From Siphonodentalium dalli (taxonomy: Eukaryota; Mollusca; Scaphopoda; Gadilida; Siphonodentaliidae), in assembly GCA_032622095.1 (NCBI GenBank), contig CP136061.1:220011148-220075147 (forward strand): a DNA stretch of 64,000 nucleotides, in the 5' to 3' direction. The position numbers were made by a program, and so were the translations under genes. Under the pieces are notes generated by a model. It was given only the letters and a program-made list of their open reading frames with translations. It had not been told where the DNA came from and made no database searches. Shown piece by piece: positions 61,206 to 64,000 of the stretch (position 1 is the stretch's first letter; each line of letters starts with the position of its first letter).

Positions 61206-62775
61206 CAAACCATAAGTCGAGTTTAGAAAAGAAAAAAAAGAAGGCTCGAAAAAAATGGAAGAAAACCCGACTAGCAGAGAAGGAATGTATTATTGGACTT
61301 TTATGCTGCATATATATGGACTTTTACTCATTCACTTGAGTTGACTATATGTTTCACTATAGTAGATGTCACTTGACTCGATAGCACTTGGCAAATGTGA
61401 TATGCCACTCAATGCAAATTGTTTCCAAGCCCATGTTTAAAGCTAAATTATGATTACTGAAATTATTTTAAATGTTCAGGCTTATAAATTGTTGTTTTTG
61501 ACCTTCAATTATCGCTACGATGCCAATATGAGCTCATTTAATTCTTCTGGTTCTTTAATGGTATGAATATTGAAATATATACACATTTACTGTATCATTG
61601 TATGATGTTCATCATTGGGTAGATGGAAGCTTGGATTTCTGGAACGTAGAGTTTATTATGAATAGCTGAGGGATTGAACATAGCATGCTAATTATTACAA
61701 AACAAGTATTCATCTTTTCGGCCTTTTCTGCCACCGGGGAATGTAATGTGCTCCACTGCCCACTCTGTATCCAAACCAGCACTGCCCTTATGCATCGTTC
61801 TTATATTCGCGCCTGATATACATCATGGCATTATATATGGGTCTCATATACTTGTAGGCACGGCGCATAATGACATTGCAGGTTGGGAAATGGTGGCGGA
61901 GCAGCGAGCGCGTTACAAGCCCCTGTGTTTCTTCCATTTACAAAGAATAGATGTATTTTGTCAGTGCGTTCTTCAATTACTTGTTATTGGTTAATGGAAC
62001 AGACTGCAGATGGAAAATTATATAATTAAAAAAGCGACTATTTGGTCATCTGGTCGGGGCTTGTCACCAAGTGAGAGTATAGGCTACTCTCAACACTCCT
62101 TTGGTGCATATATATCCACTTGGAAATAACCGGACTATGCCTTTAATATTACCCACTTCTTATTATATAGTTTGATCGATGTCATTCATTACCCTGTCCT
62201 GTGTATGGGTGCAAGTTGGGCTGACATTTTTTGTGGAACATAAAAATGTCGGACCAACTGGCAATCTAACGAAACAAAATCAACATCATTAAGCGTCCAT
62301 TTCCAACGTTATTATTGTAGCTCGTGGCAGTTGCGTCTACACAAAACTGGAAGCAAGTAGGAGCATGTGACGTAATATCGACCAACCAATGCCCTGCATT
62401 CATGTTCCACGGCGAATGCACGTATGAGTGTAAATATATAACCACATCAGCGTGTAAAGAGCGTGAATCGACATATTTGGACAAACTGAGCATTACAAAG
62501 GCATACAACCACTTTGGTGCTATAAAATGACCATGTTTATACCCACTATTTTTTTCCAAGTCCCCCTTGGTGTTTACTATACGCGCCTGATTACATTGAT
62601 GGCAATATAGAATATATTATGGATATCCGTTCCGCTTGTAGCTTGTCGACATTAAACTTCCATTTCAGACGATGCCCAATCATATACATTATTCACTCGA
62701 TATCTGATTGGGAGACAGGTCAGAATAAGTTATAATAGAATCTGCGATGATGATTGACATTTCCCATTTATAGCA
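61206..62775. other. no gene recognised; signal-peptide exon of the protease not found
   Basis: Searched on the minus strand for a short ATG exon ending in a phase-1 donor; none was convincing. Overlapping frames at 62266-62559 (minus) and 62324-62530 (plus) show no motif. Confidence 0.4.
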
Positions 62776-63925
62776 TACTAGCAGGTTAGCCCGCCACTGG
62801 CGGCATTCGTCCCATGGCTTTGTTTCAGAAACATGACATTTTTGTAATTATTTTGTTTTTATTTATTTTTGTTTTTTATTTTTGAATATGAATTTAATGT
62901 TTTTTAAATTTAATATATTTTGTTTCTGAATTGTTTTTTTATTGTTAATTTTTTTTAATTTTAAATTGTTTTAATTAAATTGTAAATTGTTTTAATTAAT
63001 TTTTTTGTTTCTGGCGGAAAAATTTACCCGTAGAAATCCCCCCTTCCTAGGAACGACAGACAACGCATTCTTTGTTTCGTGAAATCTCTCTACGATAACA
63101 TTGCATTGAATTTAAAACAAACGCTTCCCGTCGGGAAATCTGTCTGCATAATATTTTGAGTCTGCCGTGTCGTGAAATCTCTCTGCATAATAGATAACAT
63201 TGCATTGAATCTGTTGTTGGCATTCAGGGCTTCGGGTCGTTGTTGTTGGCATCACGGCTCCCCGAAAACTCTCACATTGCCGAAAACGTGTATTTAGTAA
63301 TATCGTTGTTGTTGATATTTACGGCTTGGGGGCTATTTTCTTATTTAGCAAGTTTGAGCTCAATCGGTTCGAGTCTATAAAGGACACACTCATATATATG
63401 ACACTTCCCGTGGGTAGCAAGTTTGAGCTCAATCGGCATTCCCTGGAATTTCCCGTAGATTGGCAGATTCCAGTAGCTTTATAACGGTATATCTGGGGAG
63501 AAATCTGATGCTATATTCGTGATTATCTGGGATGATTTCGGTATATAATGATATACTGTAAAAACAAAGCGCGCCATCCGTGCTCGCAGGGTTGGTCAGA
63601 AACAAATGTTTTTTAAATTTAATGTATGTTCCGTATATCTCTCTGCAGATGCAAATAACGTTGAATGGCAAACAGACGCTCTTTATAGAGATGCGTCAAA
63701 AACAAACGCTCATTAAACAATCACTTGATTAACCCACGCCGTGCCTTTGTGGTGATTTGAGATTGGAGAACGGGTGCTCTGAGCTTCTCTAAACCGCGAC
63801 CACGGTCGTATCGGTGTGATTTGACACTTACATAGGAAGTTTGAGCTCAATCTTTACACGCGTTTTGGATTCTATGAAGTACATACATACATATATACGA
63901 AGTCTCAAAATATATAGTATAGAAG
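62776..63925. mobile_element. longer relative of the CTAGC / CACGCTCTTTA element family
   Basis: Head ACTAGCAGGTTAGCCCGCC, a T-rich stretch at 62840-63010, CGTGAAATCTCTCTGCATAA units, GGAGAACGGGTGCTCTGAG and tail TCTCAAAATATATAGTATAG. Order matches 17684-18078 with extra sequence. Confidence 0.55.
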
Positions 63926-64000
63926 AAGAAGATTAGTATCACACCGCGTAATCAAATGGCATGATCTGCACCTAAAAACTATAATCTTGTACATTAACAA

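Overview
The window is eukaryotic nuclear DNA. It is AT-rich and gene-poor, with one intron-split gene, abundant non-autonomous transposons, long poly(G)/poly(C) runs, microsatellites, a 1.7-kb minisatellite, a tRNA-derived SINE and LINE debris. The repeat style (diverged units built on an ACCAAATTTGGT..ATCGG core that end in GACA/GGAC tetranucleotide runs, and a SINE with an (AATC)n tail) together with the protease sequence suggests a lophotrochozoan, most probably a mollusc. This is an inference from style, not a database match.

The only confident protein-coding gene is on the minus strand: a secreted S1A serine protease of chymotrypsin-like type. Five coding exons could be assembled by hand (60043-59848, 56951-56870, 52132-51961, 50387-50245, 40351-40178). 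They join with matching phases 2, 0, 1 and 0, each has a GT donor and an AG acceptor, and together they give a 241-residue mature enzyme with the full catalytic triad, the conserved disulfide cysteines and a short propeptide ending in R|IIGG. The signal-peptide exon was not found; it should lie upstream, beyond 60043 and possibly outside the window. A stop and an AATAAA signal close the gene. A diverged duplicate of the second listed exon lies in the preceding intron (58122-58179).

Layout: 1-20.9 kb holds no recognisable gene, only repeats (GA tract, two TTAA-flanked piggyBac-like MITEs, several degenerate tandem arrays, palindromic MITEs, one hAT-like element with an exact 8-bp target duplication). 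20.9-21.8 kb is a decayed non-LTR retrotransposon. 21.8-32.5 kb is repeat-rich intergenic DNA with a SINE on the minus strand. 32.5-34.3 kb is a 23-bp minisatellite. 34.5-40.1 kb carries diverged hAT-like and G-rich elements. 40.1-60.1 kb is the protease gene, whose introns hold at least ten MITE-type insertions. 60.1-64 kb returns to degenerate repeat arrays.

Two points merit follow-up. One is a MITE family with poly(G) termini (CAGGGG...CCCCTG) whose three best copies each show an exact 7-bp target duplication. The other is the duplicated protease exon, with splice phases compatible with alternative use. I saw no CRISPR, operon, phage or other prokaryotic system.
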